Under the pieces are notes generated by a model. It did no database searches and was not told where the DNA came from. It saw only the letters and a list, made by a program, of their open reading frames with translations. The position numbers and the translations under genes are program-made. 64,000 bases of DNA from Streptomyces lincolnensis (GTDB lineage: Bacteria > Actinomycetota > Actinomycetes > Streptomycetales > Streptomycetaceae), in assembly GCF_021173675.1 (NCBI RefSeq), contig NZ_JAIHON010000016.1:417-64416 (forward strand). The letters run 5' to 3'. This document shows positions 44,433-56,768 of the stretch, in pieces (within the stretch, counting starts at the first letter, position 1; every line of letters starts with the position of its first letter).

Positions 44433-45389
44433 CTACTCGGCCGAGCCCGCCGCCCCGACCAGCTCACGGCACCGCTTGACGTCCTCGCCGATCTGGACGA
44501 GCAGCGCGTCGAGCGTGTCGAACCTCGCCTGCCCGCGCACGAAGGCGAGGAAGTCGACGGCGACGTGCAGGCCGTACAGGTCGAGGCCGACGCGGTCGAT
44601 GGCGTACGCCTCAACCGTGCGCTCGGTGCCGTCGAACTGCGGGTTGGTGCCGACGGAGATCGCGGCGGGCATGGCCTCGCCCTCGACGTGCAGCCAGCCG
44701 GCGTAGACGCCGTCGGCGGGGATGGCGGTGTGGGGCAGGGTCTCGACGTTGGCCGTCGGGAAGCCCATCTCGCGGCCTCGCTGGGCGCCGCGGACGACCA
44801 CGCCCTCCACCCGGTGCGGGCGGCCCAGGATCTCGGCGGCGCCCTCGACGTCGCCCTCGGCGACCAGGCGCCGGGTCAGGGTCGAGGAGAAGGGTTCGCC
44901 GCCGCCCGCCTCGCCGGACACGTACAGGTCGACGACGTCGACCTCGAAGTCGTAGACCTTGCCCTGCTCGGCGAGGAACTCCACGTTCCCCGCGGCCTTG
45001 TGGCCGAAGCGGAAGTTGGGGCCCTCGACGACCGCCTTGGCGTGCAGCTTGTCGACCAGGACCTTGACGACGAAGTCGGCCGGGGACAGCTTCGAGAACT
45101 CCGTGGTGAAGGGGAGGATCAGGACCGCGTCCACGCCCTGCTCGGCCATCAGCTCGGCGCGCCGGTGGTGCGGGGCGAGCAGCGGCGGGTGGCTGCCGGG
45201 GCGGACGACCTCGCTGGGGTGCGGGTCGAAGGTGACGACGACCGCGGGGACGCCCAGCTCACGGGCCCGGTCCACGGCGTGCCGCATGATCAGCTGGTGT
45301 CCGCGGTGGACTCCGTCGTAGGAGCCGATGGTGACGACGCTGCGCCCCCAGTCCTCGGGGATGTCCTCCAAGCCACGCCAGCGCTGCAC
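44433..45389 (-). CDS. ribF: Bifunctional riboflavin kinase / FAD synthetase
   Basis: A 318-aa enzyme making FMN and FAD. The N-terminal adenylyltransferase domain has GSYDGVHRGH (H28, H31) and the TFDPHP motif. The C-terminal flavokinase domain (about 190-310) has RGREMGFPTAN and the DGVYAGW strand. I chose the GTG at 45387-45389 with AAGGAG eight bases upstream. In many bacteria ribF follows truB; here a large NTPase gene stands between them. Confidence 0.95.
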   Translation of the reverse strand: MQRWRGLEDIPEDWGRSVVTIGSYDGVHRGHQLIMRHAVDRARELGVPAVVVTFDPHPSEVVRPGSHPPLLAPHHRRAELMAEQGVDAVLILPFTTEFSKLSPADFVVKVLVDKLHAKAVVEGPNFRFGHKAAGNVEFLAEQGKVYDFEVDVVDLYVSGEAGGGEPFSSTLTRRLVAEGDVEGAAEILGRPHRVEGVVVRGAQRGREMGFPTANVETLPHTAIPADGVYAGWLHVEGEAMPAAISVGTNPQFDGTERTVEAYAIDRVGLDLYGLHVAVDFLAFVRGQARFDTLDALLVQIGEDVKRCRELVGAAGSAE

Positions 45390-45533
45390 TGTGACTGCTC
45401 CTTGTCGCAAACTCGTCGAACCTGTGTCCGTGGTTGCCTCGTAACGCAGGTCTAAGGGTGCCATGCCGGACGCTTCGGGCCCGCATCGGCATGGGGGCTG
45501 TGACCCGGCGCACGTGGACCCGTCACGATCCCG

Positions 45534-48500
45534 TCACGCCGGGACGCGGACGCCCGCGAGGTTCTCGATCATCCGGCGGGCGCTGGGGCCCACCACGGCC
45601 GCCCACTCCTGCGGGGTCCCGGCCAGCCAGCCGGCCACCCGGGCGGCGAAGCCGGGGACGTGTCGTCCCAGGTCGACGAGGTGGCGGTCGTAGAGGGCGG
45701 CGCCCTCGGGCGTACGGACGAGGAGGAAGCCGGTGCGGTGGACCAGGCCGCGGGCGCGATCCGGGTCGTCGTGGCGCGCGGCCGCCGCGTGCAGGACGGC
45801 GACCAGGACGGACGGGGCCTGTTCGTGGCTCAGGAGGATCTCCAGGAGTTCCTGGCGCAGCGGGCGGGAGGCGGGCGTGCCGGGGGCGGTCAGAACGGTC
45901 GCGAGGGCGGCCCGCACCTGCTCGGGCCCGCCACGCAGCAGACCGGTGACCAGCGGCAGGAGCACCGCGCGGGCCGTCGGACCGTGGTCCAGGCGCCGGT
46001 CGACGTACGCGGCCACGTGCACGGCGCTCTCCGGGCGCCGCTCCACCGCCTCCCGGACCAGGTCGGCGACCCGGCGGGCCGGGGTGGGCGTGGTGACGTC
46101 GGCGAGGGTGCGCAGCGCCTCCCCGGCGTCCGGGCGGCGCAACCGGGCGCGGAAGGCGTCGAGGACCTGGTCCGGGTGGGTGGCCAGGGCGGGGACCAGC
46201 GCGCTCGCCGGGAGCTGCGGGTCGCCGGCCACGAAGTGCCCGAGGGCCTGCGGGAGATGGCGGGCGCGGGTGGCCGGGTCCCGGACCAGGAGGGCCAGCG
46301 CGCCGCCGTGCAGGGTGCAGTCGGCGGGGCGGGCGAGCAGGGCGAGGGCGGCGTAGCGCAGCAGTTCGCGGTCGGCCTCGGTGCGTACGTGCGGGGCGGC
46401 GCGCAGTCCGTACGCCACCGCCGCGACCCGCCGCGCGGGCCGCTCGTCGTGCGCCCAGCGGTCGACGGCCCGGCAGAGCGCCGACGGCTCGTCCTCCGCG
46501 AGGACCGCGAGCAGCTCGTCGGCCCTGGCGTGCGCGCAGTCCACCAGCACCTCGGTGAGGTCGTCCAGCGCCCGGTGGCGGTGCGTGTGCAGCAGTGCCT
46601 GCGCGGCCGTCGCCACGGTCGCGTCCGGGGTCGCCGGCAGCGGCCGCTCGTCGCCGAACCAGCGGGTCAGCTGTGGTTGTACGGCGGTGGCGTCCGCGGT
46701 CAGCAGCGCGGCGACGGCGTCCAGGAACCGCGGGCCGTCCTCGTGCGGCGGGCCGTCGGCCAGGACGAGCCGGCGGAGCAGGTCGAAGCGGGTGTCGTAC
46801 GGGAGCGCCAGCGCTGTCCACAGCTCCGGCCCGAACTCGGGCGGTACCGCTCGTCCGCACTGCCGGCGGGCCACGACCCGCTCGACGATCAGCTGGAGTA
46901 CGGCGGTGTACGGCGTCGCGTCCGGGACGCGCCGCAGCGCCTCGGCGAGGAGTCGGGCGGCCCACCATGAGTCCGGGTCGGCGTCCAGCGCGTACACCAA
47001 CTCCTCCAGGCGCAGGGCGAGTTGGGGCGTGCCCTGCTGGCGGGCCAGGAGCAGCAGGGCCTGGACGACGGGACCGATGCGGTGGTGCGGGACGGGCAGC
47101 GGACGGTCCTGCTGCAGGTGGGTGCGGCGGCGGTGGACCAGGGCGCGCAGCGCCTCGTCCAGGTCCAGGTGCATGCCCTGGATCCAGTCGGCGAGTTCCT
47201 CGTGGGCGAAGCGGTAGCCGTTGCCCGCGGGGACGAGGAGGCCCTCGGTGAGGACGGCCGAGGCCCAGCCGGTGCCGCCGCCGAGGCGCGCGGGGGCCTG
47301 GCCCCACGGGAACACCGCCTCGAAGGACTGCCGGTCCAGCTCGCCCTGTCCGGGGCCGAGGCTGCGACGGGCGGCCTCGTGGACCTGTCCGGACACCTTG
47401 GCGGCGAGCCGGCGTACGGCGGTGCCGCGCAGGCCGTTCTCGGCGGCGAGGCGGACGGCGACGCGCAGGCACATGAGGTCGAGGTGGGCGGAGAAGACGG
47501 CGTCGCGGTCGACGGGGGCGGCAGGCGGGTCGTTGTTCTGCAGAGCTGCCTGGATCTCGGCGTAGAGGCGGAGCGTGAGGGGATGGCGGGCGTCCGTCAG
47601 GGCACCCTCGGGGATCCGGTGACGGGCGCGGGCCTCGGCGGCCTCCGCGTCACTCAGGTCGCCGAGGCGCACGCAGGGAGGGTGCGCGACGACTTCTTTC
47701 GCCCCCGCCGTCCCTGCCCCTCCCGTTCCCGAGGACTCCGCGCCCGAACGGGCTGACAGCGGGGTGTGCAGCAGCTCCCGGGCAAAGGCCGCCCCCGCCT
47801 CTTCCCAGTACTCCGGTCGGCAGGCGATCACCAGCCGTGCCCCCGTCTCCCGCAGCCACTTCGCCGTGCCGTCGGTCCAGGCCGGGAGGCGGTGGGCGAG
47901 GACGGGGGGCATTTCCTCGGGGCCGTCGAGGAGGAGCAGGAGAGGGCGGCCGGCGGTGCGGGCGAGGTGGGCCAGGCGGTCCGGCGTGATGTCGCCGAGG
48001 CCCGCGGTGTCGACCGACCGCGAGGCCGCGACGATCCTGGCCGCCCGTGCCAGCGCCCGGCCGGCCGCGTCCGCCACCGAGCCGTCGTCGTCCTTGAGGT
48101 CGGCACCCCGCAGCCACAGCGTGGGCGCCGGTTCCGCGCTCCGATGACGCCGGGCGGCCAGCGCGGCGAGCTCCGTCGTCCGACCGGTACCGGGCACCCC
48201 GACCAGCCCGAGCACGGCGGCCTGCCCCCGCAGAAACACCTCGAACTCCCCGACGAGAGCGCCCCGTTCAACCGGCACCACGCCCCCGGACCAACCGAGT
48301 CCCGACGACTGCTCGCCGGACGCCTCCGGACGGGACCACTCCACCCCCGATACCCCGGCCCCGGCATCCCCCCGCCCCACATGCCCCGCCAACGCCCCCG
48401 GCGGCCCGTCCTGCCCCACGGAGGTCGCCGTCAGCTCCAGCGCGCCCGCGAGGTTGAGGTCGGCGCCGTACGCGGGGACCGTCGCCGCGTTCCGGAGGAG

Positions 48501-49265
48501 CAGCTCGGCCAGGACGGCAGGTGCGGCGGAGCGCAGGGGCACGGCGAAGCCGACGTCGCGGTGGCCGCTCTGGAGTGCCGTGCCGAGGACGCCGATCACG
48601 GCACCGGTGGCGGTGTCGAGCACCGGCCCTCCCGCGGCCCCGCCACCGAGGCGCAGCGCGTCGCGGCCGGCGGTGCCGATCGCCAACTCCAGTACGTCGT
48701 CCAGGAGATGGAAGCGGTCCGTGGCCGTGTACGTCACTCCGGTCGCGCCCAGTACCCGGGCCTCGCGCCAGCAGCCGGCCGGGATCCGCACATACGTGCC
48801 GGTCTCGATCCGGTCCCGCACGGTCACCGGGAGCGGGTCCAGGCCCAGGCCTTCGGTGTGGACGAGGGCCAGGTCCAGGTCGGGCAGCGGGGTCACCGCG
48901 TCGGCGGTCACGACACTGCTGCGGTCGCCGGCGCCATACAGCACGAGCCGGGACAGTCCGTCGACGCTCTCGTGGCTGGTGACGACCGTGCCGTGGTGAT
49001 CGGCGACGAATCCGACGCCCCGGGGCCGACCGGCGAGGTCCCGGATCCGGACGAGGGCCTCGTCCCATCCGGCCCCCGGTCCCGACGTCGGCTCGGCTCC
49101 TGCCGCCCGGACCGGCCTTGCCCCGGAGCACGGCGACTGCCCCGCACCGGCCCCCGCCTGCGCCCCGGATTCCCCTCGGTCCCGCACAGGGCGGTACCCT
49201 TCCGTCCCCCGGGACGGCCGTGGGTCGTCGCGGGTGTCGTCGGGCCGCGGGCCCCGTCCCGCCAT
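45534..49265 (-). CDS. Trypsin-like (inactive) - STAND-type NTPase - helical repeat protein
   Basis: A 1243-aa protein. A trypsin-like domain spans about 68-250: the histidine (H98 in VTSHES) and aspartate (D131 in DLDLALV) are in place, but the serine of GxSGG is alanine (A211 in GAAGGP), so it should not cleave. A P-loop NTPase follows with GVPGTGRT at 356-363 and LLLLLDG (D447) as Walker B; it is of STAND/AAA type. From about 700 to the end are Leu/Ala/Arg-rich helical repeats, probably HEAT-like. I chose the ATG at 49263-49265 with GGGGAGG seven bases upstream. Function unknown; the layout recalls NLR-like signalling proteins. It sits between ribF and truB. Confidence 0.82.
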   Translation of the reverse strand: MAGRGPRPDDTRDDPRPSRGTEGYRPVRDRGESGAQAGAGAGQSPCSGARPVRAAGAEPTSGPGAGWDEALVRIRDLAGRPRGVGFVADHHGTVVTSHESVDGLSRLVLYGAGDRSSVVTADAVTPLPDLDLALVHTEGLGLDPLPVTVRDRIETGTYVRIPAGCWREARVLGATGVTYTATDRFHLLDDVLELAIGTAGRDALRLGGGAAGGPVLDTATGAVIGVLGTALQSGHRDVGFAVPLRSAAPAVLAELLLRNAATVPAYGADLNLAGALELTATSVGQDGPPGALAGHVGRGDAGAGVSGVEWSRPEASGEQSSGLGWSGGVVPVERGALVGEFEVFLRGQAAVLGLVGVPGTGRTTELAALAARRHRSAEPAPTLWLRGADLKDDDGSVADAAGRALARAARIVAASRSVDTAGLGDITPDRLAHLARTAGRPLLLLLDGPEEMPPVLAHRLPAWTDGTAKWLRETGARLVIACRPEYWEEAGAAFARELLHTPLSARSGAESSGTGGAGTAGAKEVVAHPPCVRLGDLSDAEAAEARARHRIPEGALTDARHPLTLRLYAEIQAALQNNDPPAAPVDRDAVFSAHLDLMCLRVAVRLAAENGLRGTAVRRLAAKVSGQVHEAARRSLGPGQGELDRQSFEAVFPWGQAPARLGGGTGWASAVLTEGLLVPAGNGYRFAHEELADWIQGMHLDLDEALRALVHRRRTHLQQDRPLPVPHHRIGPVVQALLLLARQQGTPQLALRLEELVYALDADPDSWWAARLLAEALRRVPDATPYTAVLQLIVERVVARRQCGRAVPPEFGPELWTALALPYDTRFDLLRRLVLADGPPHEDGPRFLDAVAALLTADATAVQPQLTRWFGDERPLPATPDATVATAAQALLHTHRHRALDDLTEVLVDCAHARADELLAVLAEDEPSALCRAVDRWAHDERPARRVAAVAYGLRAAPHVRTEADRELLRYAALALLARPADCTLHGGALALLVRDPATRARHLPQALGHFVAGDPQLPASALVPALATHPDQVLDAFRARLRRPDAGEALRTLADVTTPTPARRVADLVREAVERRPESAVHVAAYVDRRLDHGPTARAVLLPLVTGLLRGGPEQVRAALATVLTAPGTPASRPLRQELLEILLSHEQAPSVLVAVLHAAAARHDDPDRARGLVHRTGFLLVRTPEGAALYDRHLVDLGRHVPGFAARVAGWLAGTPQEWAAVVGPSARRMIENLAGVRVPA

Positions 49266-49478
49266 GGTCGAACCTCCCCGCCGTCCGCACGCGCCCGAGT
49301 CCCGTACTGCTGTGTGCGCGTGCCTGTATTCGACGGTAGGCGCGGGATGATCAGCGGGACAGATCGTGCGGCGAACGCGCCCCCCTCCGCTCCCCCGGTT
49401 CACTCCGAGCGCCTGCCCGGTCGGGTGAATGGACGGGGGCCGCTGGATACACCCTAGGGGTGGGGGAACCGAGGGGGA

Positions 49479-49522
49479 CCGTGGAGCGGCGGGACGACGA
49501 CCCCGTGATCGCCGCTCCACGG
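49479..49522 (-). terminator. Stem-loop downstream of truB, 13-bp perfect stem
   Basis: Arms at 49479-49491 and 49510-49522 are perfectly complementary. The stem begins 41 bases past the truB stop and likely ends the translation-gene operon before the NTPase gene. Confidence 0.85.
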
Positions 49523-49562
49523 GCGGACGGACGGCGGAGAACCGAGCCGAAGACCGAGAGCC

Positions 49563-50468
49563 TCAGCCGAAGACGGCGAGGCTCTTCGCCTTGCCCTTCT
49601 CTTCCTCGACGAGGGCCAGGAAGACCCCCTCGGGGTCGAACACCGCGACGGCGCCCTTGCCGGCGTACTCCTCGGGCATGTCGAGCCGGACCCCGTTGGT
49701 GAGCAGCTTGGCGCGCCGGACGTCGACGTCCCAGCGGGGGAACGCGGCGGTGGCGGCCTCGGCGATCGGCATGACGGTCAGCTCCTGCTGGAGCTGGTCG
49801 AGCGTGCGGGCCGAGTCCAGCTTGTACGGGCCGACCCGGGTCCTACGCAGCGCCGTGAGGTGGCCGCCGACACCGAGGGCGGCGCCCAGGTCACGGGCGA
49901 GCGCCCGGATGTAGGTGCCGGAGGAGCAGACCACCGACACCACCAGGTCCAGGACCGGGGTGCCGTCGTCGGCGACGGCGTCCCGGATGTCGTACACCTC
50001 GAAGGAGGAGACGGTGACGGGCCGGGCGGGGATGTCGAACTCCTCGCCGTCCCGGGCCCGCTTGTAGGAGCGGACGCCGTTGATCTTGATGGCGCTGACT
50101 TTGGACGGCACCTGCATGATGCGGCCGGTCAGCGGGGCGATGCCGGCGTCGACGGCGTCGCGGGTGACCTTCGAGGCGTCGGCCGACCCCGTGATCTCGC
50201 CCTCGGCGTCGTCGGTCAGGGTGGTCTGGCCCAGGCGGATCGTGCCCAGGTACTCCTTCTCGGTCAGCGCGAGGTGCCCGAGCAGCTTGGTGGCCCGCTC
50301 CACGCCGAGGACGAGGACGCCCGTGGCCATGGGGTCGAGGGTGCCCGCGTGACCGACCCGGCGGGTCCTGGCGATCCCCCGCATCTTGGCCACGACGTCG
50401 TGCGAAGTGAAGCCCGACGGCTTGTCGACGATGACAAGGCCGTCGGGCGTCCGGTTCTTCTGGGTCAT
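49563..50468 (-). CDS. truB: tRNA pseudouridine-55 synthase
   Basis: A 301-aa enzyme forming pseudouridine 55 in the T-arm of tRNAs. It carries the signature GHAGTLDPMATGVL with catalytic D45, preceded by DKPSGFTSHDVV, and a PUA-like C-terminal part. The ATG start overlaps the rbfA stop by four bases (ATGA), so translation is coupled. Confidence 0.96.
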   Translation of the reverse strand: MTQKNRTPDGLVIVDKPSGFTSHDVVAKMRGIARTRRVGHAGTLDPMATGVLVLGVERATKLLGHLALTEKEYLGTIRLGQTTLTDDAEGEITGSADASKVTRDAVDAGIAPLTGRIMQVPSKVSAIKINGVRSYKRARDGEEFDIPARPVTVSSFEVYDIRDAVADDGTPVLDLVVSVVCSSGTYIRALARDLGAALGVGGHLTALRRTRVGPYKLDSARTLDQLQQELTVMPIAEAATAAFPRWDVDVRRAKLLTNGVRLDMPEEYAGKGAVAVFDPEGVFLALVEEEKGKAKSLAVFG

Positions 50469-50911
50469 TCGGCGGTGTCGTCCTCGTCCTCGCCCGGCTT
50501 CTTGTACGGGTCGGCCCCACCGGCGTAGGTGGCGCCCGCCGAGACCTCGCGTACCTTCTCGTCGGACTGGCGGGCCTTGTCGAGGAGGTCGTCGATGGTC
50601 TTGGCGGTGTCGGGCAGCGCGTCGGCCACGAAGGTCAGCGTCGGGGTGAACTTCACACCCGCCGCCGCCCCGACCGCGGAGCGGAGCACGCCCTTGGCGC
50701 TCTCCAGTCCGGCGGCCGCGGCCGCCCGCTCCTCGTCGCCCCCGTACACCGTGTAGAAGACGGTCGCCTCCCGCAGGTCACCCGTGACCCGGGTGTCCGT
50801 GATGGTGACGTGTGAGCCGAGCCGCGGGTCCTTGATCCCGCGCAGCAGCTTCTGGGCCACCACCTCTCGGATGAGGTCCGCCAGCCTCTTGGCGCGCGCG
50901 TTGTCGGCCAC
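50465..50911 (-). CDS. rbfA: Ribosome-binding factor A
   Basis: A 148-aa 30S maturation factor. A KH-like core runs from ARAKRLADLIREVV through DPRLGSHVTITDTRVTGDL and FYTVYGGDEE to VKFTPTLTFVAD. The acidic tail is typical of Actinobacteria. Start GTG; 33 bases after the DUF503 gene and overlapping truB. Confidence 0.96.
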   Translation of the reverse strand: MADNARAKRLADLIREVVAQKLLRGIKDPRLGSHVTITDTRVTGDLREATVFYTVYGGDEERAAAAAGLESAKGVLRSAVGAAAGVKFTPTLTFVADALPDTAKTIDDLLDKARQSDEKVREVSAGATYAGGADPYKKPGEDEDDTAE

Positions 50912-50944
50912 TGGTCCGTCTCCTTAAAGTGCTTATCTCTTGCT

Positions 50945-51238
50945 TCAGTCTTCGTCGCTGTGGAGTCTGCGTCGAACCGAGAGCAGTTCCACCTCGGGCC
51001 GACCGGCGACCATCCGCTCGCAGCGGTCGAGTACGTCGGTGAGGTGTCCCGTGTCCCCGGAGACCACCGCGAGCCCGATCTCCGCCCTGCGGTGGAGGTT
51101 CTGATTGCCCGTCTCCGCCACGCTCACCGGGTACTTGCGCTGGAGCTCGGCCACGATCGGACGGACGAGAGAGCGTTTCTCCTTCAGCGAGTGGACGTCG
51201 CCGAGGAGCAGGTCGAAGGACAGAGTCCCCACATACAT
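50945..51238 (-). CDS. DUF503 family protein
   Basis: A 97-aa protein beginning MYVGTLSFDLLLGDVHSLKEKRS, with AEIGLAVVSGD in the middle: the DUF503 pattern seen between infB and rbfA in many Gram-positive genomes. Function unknown, a ferredoxin-like fold in the family. I chose the ATG at 51236-51238; a longer in-frame start adds 25 basic residues that do not fit the family. It lies downstream of infB and beyond a strong stem-loop. Confidence 0.92.
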   Translation of the reverse strand: MYVGTLSFDLLLGDVHSLKEKRSLVRPIVAELQRKYPVSVAETGNQNLHRRAEIGLAVVSGDTGHLTDVLDRCERMVAGRPEVELLSVRRRLHSDED

Positions 51239-51317
51239 GTGTTGTCCGGATGTCCCGCCGGTTCGGGGTACGGGCGCCACGCTTCGACGCCGATACGGGA
51301 ACCGTACACGCAACGGC

Positions 51318-51370
51318 CGGGGCCGATCGACGGAAATTCCCCGAGGGAACTTCCCCGCCGACCGGCCCCG
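51318..51370 (-). terminator. Stem-loop between infB and DUF503-rbfA-truB
   Basis: An outer 8-bp stem (51318-51325 with 51363-51370) is followed by inner pairing including GGAAATTCCC/GGGAACTTCC. It lies just past the infB stop, so rbfA and truB may be partly separated from infB. Confidence 0.75.
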
Positions 51371-51387
51371 ATCGCGTGCTGTGACGG

Positions 51388-54519
<3,132 letters not shown>

Positions 54520-54666
54520 TTCGCTCCTTTTAGGTCCGGGTTGCGTCCGGACCGTCGCTACTTCATGGGCGTACTCATCGCGTGCTCATCGAGTGCTCAT
54601 CGCAATCTCGACCTACTTCCAACTCGCGGGGTACCTGGGCCGCACGGGGGTTCCGCACGACGCTTC

Positions 54667-54945
54667 TTACGGTGTTGCCTGCTCGACGTAGAGACGCAAC
54701 GCCTTTGTGTCCAGCGCTCCCGGGGCGCGCAACGCCCGTGGGAACGCCCGACGGCGTACCGCCAGGTCGAAACAGACCAGGGCGGGGTGCACGTAAGCAC
54801 CCCGGCCGGGCAGCGTACCGCGATCATCGGGGACGCATTCACCCTCGACGGCCACGATCCGCAGCAAGTCCTTCTTGGCCGCTCGCTCCCGGCACCCCAC
54901 ACAGGTGCGCTCAGGGCATGCTCGGGCGTGCGTCCGGCCAGACAC
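54667..54945 (-). CDS. ylxR: YlxR family RNA-binding / regulatory protein
   Basis: A 92-aa DUF448 protein. It has the signature RTCVGCRERAAKKDLLRIV at 13-31 and the GRGAYVHP segment at 47-54. YlxR sits between nusA and infB in many bacteria; it binds RNA or nucleoid in some and RNase P in others. Start GTG. It lies 147 bases upstream of infB and 113 bases downstream of nusA in one minus-strand operon. Confidence 0.94.
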   Translation of the reverse strand: MSGRTHARACPERTCVGCRERAAKKDLLRIVAVEGECVPDDRGTLPGRGAYVHPALVCFDLAVRRRAFPRALRAPGALDTKALRLYVEQATP

Positions 54946-55058
54946 TCTTAAGTCTACCTCCCCGTACCGACCTCACCCCTTTGGGGCAAAAATCGAACGG
55001 CTGTTGTCGTGATCTAAGCGGCGCGCGGTCTGGATCTATTCCCTCGCCGCCGCGCCCG

Positions 55059-56045
55059 CTACTCGGCCGGCTGTTCGGTGTCCGGCCGGATGTCGATCCG
55101 CCAGCCCGTGAGACGGGCCGCGAGACGGGCGTTCTGCCCTTCCTTGCCGATCGCCAGGGACAGCTGGTAGTCGGGGACGGTGACCCGGGCGGACCGGGCC
55201 GCCATGTCCACGACCTCCACCTTGGAGACGCGGGCGGGCGAGAGCGCGTTCGCCACCATCTCGGCCGGGTCGTCCGACCAGTCGACGATGTCGATCTTCT
55301 CACCGTTCAGCTCGCCCATGACACTGCGCACCCGGCCGCCCATGGGGCCGATGCAGGCGCCCTTGGCGTTCAGACCGGAGCGGGTGGACCGGACGGCGAT
55401 CTTCGTACGGTGACCGGCCTCACGGGCGATGGCGGCGATCTCGACGGATCCGTCGGCGATCTCCGGCACCTCCAGCGCGAACAGCTTCTTCACCAGATTG
55501 GGATGCGTGCGGGACAGCGTGACCGAGGGACCGCGGACGCCCTTCGCCACGCGCACGACGTACGAGCGCAGGCGCATCCCGTGCTGGTAGGTCTCGCCAG
55601 GCACCTGCTCCTGCACCGGCAGGATGGCCTCCAGCTTGCCGATGTCCACGAGCACGTTCTTCGGGTCGCGGCCCTGCTGGACCACACCGGTGACGATGTC
55701 GCCCTCGCGGCCCGCGTACTCGCCGAGCGTGGCGTCGTCCTCGGCGTCGCGCAGCCGCTGGAGGATGACCTGCTTGGCGGTGGTGGCGGCGATCCGGCCG
55801 AAACCGGACGGGGTGTCGTCGAACTCGCGGGCCTCCTGACCCTCTTCGAGGTCGTCGGGGTCCTCCTTCGCCCACACCGTCACGTGGCCGGTCTCCCGGT
55901 TGAGCTCCACGCGCGCGTGGCGGCGGCTTCCCTCGGTGCGGTGATAGGCGATGAGGAGGGCCGACTCGATCGCCTCGACCAGCAGGGGGAAGGAGATCTC
56001 CTTCTCCCGTACCAAGCCCCGCAGGGCACTCATGTCGATGTCCAC
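55059..56045 (-). CDS. nusA: Transcription termination/antitermination factor NusA
   Basis: A 328-aa RNA polymerase-binding elongation factor. The N-terminal domain is 1-105. The S1 domain (about 108-180) contains GDIVTGVVQQGRDPKNVLVDIG. KH1 (about 205-265) contains RTKIAVRS, KGACIGPMGGRVRSVMGEL, and KH2 follows to QLSLAIGKEGQNARLAARLTGW. The C-terminal acidic repeats of enterobacterial NusA are absent, as usual in Actinobacteria. Two bases after rimP, so co-translated. Confidence 0.96.
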   Translation of the reverse strand: MDIDMSALRGLVREKEISFPLLVEAIESALLIAYHRTEGSRRHARVELNRETGHVTVWAKEDPDDLEEGQEAREFDDTPSGFGRIAATTAKQVILQRLRDAEDDATLGEYAGREGDIVTGVVQQGRDPKNVLVDIGKLEAILPVQEQVPGETYQHGMRLRSYVVRVAKGVRGPSVTLSRTHPNLVKKLFALEVPEIADGSVEIAAIAREAGHRTKIAVRSTRSGLNAKGACIGPMGGRVRSVMGELNGEKIDIVDWSDDPAEMVANALSPARVSKVEVVDMAARSARVTVPDYQLSLAIGKEGQNARLAARLTGWRIDIRPDTEQPAE

Positions 56046-56047
56046 GG

Positions 56048-56557
56048 CTACGCCTCCTCCTCTTCCTTCATGTCCTTCTTGTCCTTGCGGTTGAACTCGA
56101 CCTGGACCCGCGCCTTGTCGATGTCCGCGAAGGCGAGTCTGCGTGCGGTGGGCTTGCGGCCCTTGACTCCGGGCACCTCGACGTCGAGGCCGTCGTCGTC
56201 GACGTCAAGGATCCGGGCGGTCAGTTCCTCGCCCTCGTGCAGCTGGAACTTCACCAGCCGGTCCACGGCTCGTGCGTAGTGCCGGTGCTCCTTGAGGAGG
56301 CGCTCCGCGCCCGGGGTGCCGACCTCCAGGGTGTACTCCCCCTGGCCCATCGCGTCCGTCTCGTCGAGCTTCGCCGAGAGCGCGCGGCTCACATCGGCGA
56401 TCCGGTCCAGGTCCGCACCGGTGTCGGAGTCGACGACGACGCGCAGCACACGCTTGCGTCCGACCGAGTCCACCGCGATCTCTTCGAGATCCAGGCCCTG
56501 GGAGCTGACGAGCGGTTCCAGAAGTTCTCGAAGCCTCTCGCTCTGGGTGGTGCTCAT
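56048..56557 (-). CDS. rimP: Ribosome maturation factor RimP
   Basis: A 169-aa 30S assembly factor. The N-terminal alpha/beta domain has LDLEEIAVDSVGRKRVLRVVVDSD and the DLDRIADVSRALS helix. The central strand has YTLEVGTPGAERLL, and the C-terminal SH3-like part ends in Lys/Glu. First gene of the rimP-nusA-ylxR-infB operon. The start is ATG; 211 bases separate it from the divergent lipoprotein gene, and this spacer should hold the operon promoter. Confidence 0.95.
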   Translation of the reverse strand: MSTTQSERLRELLEPLVSSQGLDLEEIAVDSVGRKRVLRVVVDSDTGADLDRIADVSRALSAKLDETDAMGQGEYTLEVGTPGAERLLKEHRHYARAVDRLVKFQLHEGEELTARILDVDDDGLDVEVPGVKGRKPTARRLAFADIDKARVQVEFNRKDKKDMKEEEEA

Positions 56558-56768
56558 CCGGGTGACTCCTCGGCCGCGTGTGCTGTTGTGGGAAGGTCGC
56601 GTGTCTGGTCAAAGGGTATCCGGTCCCAGGGGGTGTTGCCGTCCAGGTGACGCCCGGGAGCTCGGTTCCGCCCGCCCTCCGGGTGGGTTGCCGCGAGGGC
56701 GAACGGGTGCGCGGGTACCGTGATCACCTGCGCTGTCCGTTCGTACGAATCTCCCGAGGACGTCTGCC

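Noticed and set aside
45523..47472. 649-codon minus-strand open frame overlapping the large NTPase gene in another frame
   Set aside because: Arg/Pro-rich frame-shift shadow; the 1243-aa frame has continuous domains, so no frameshift is needed.
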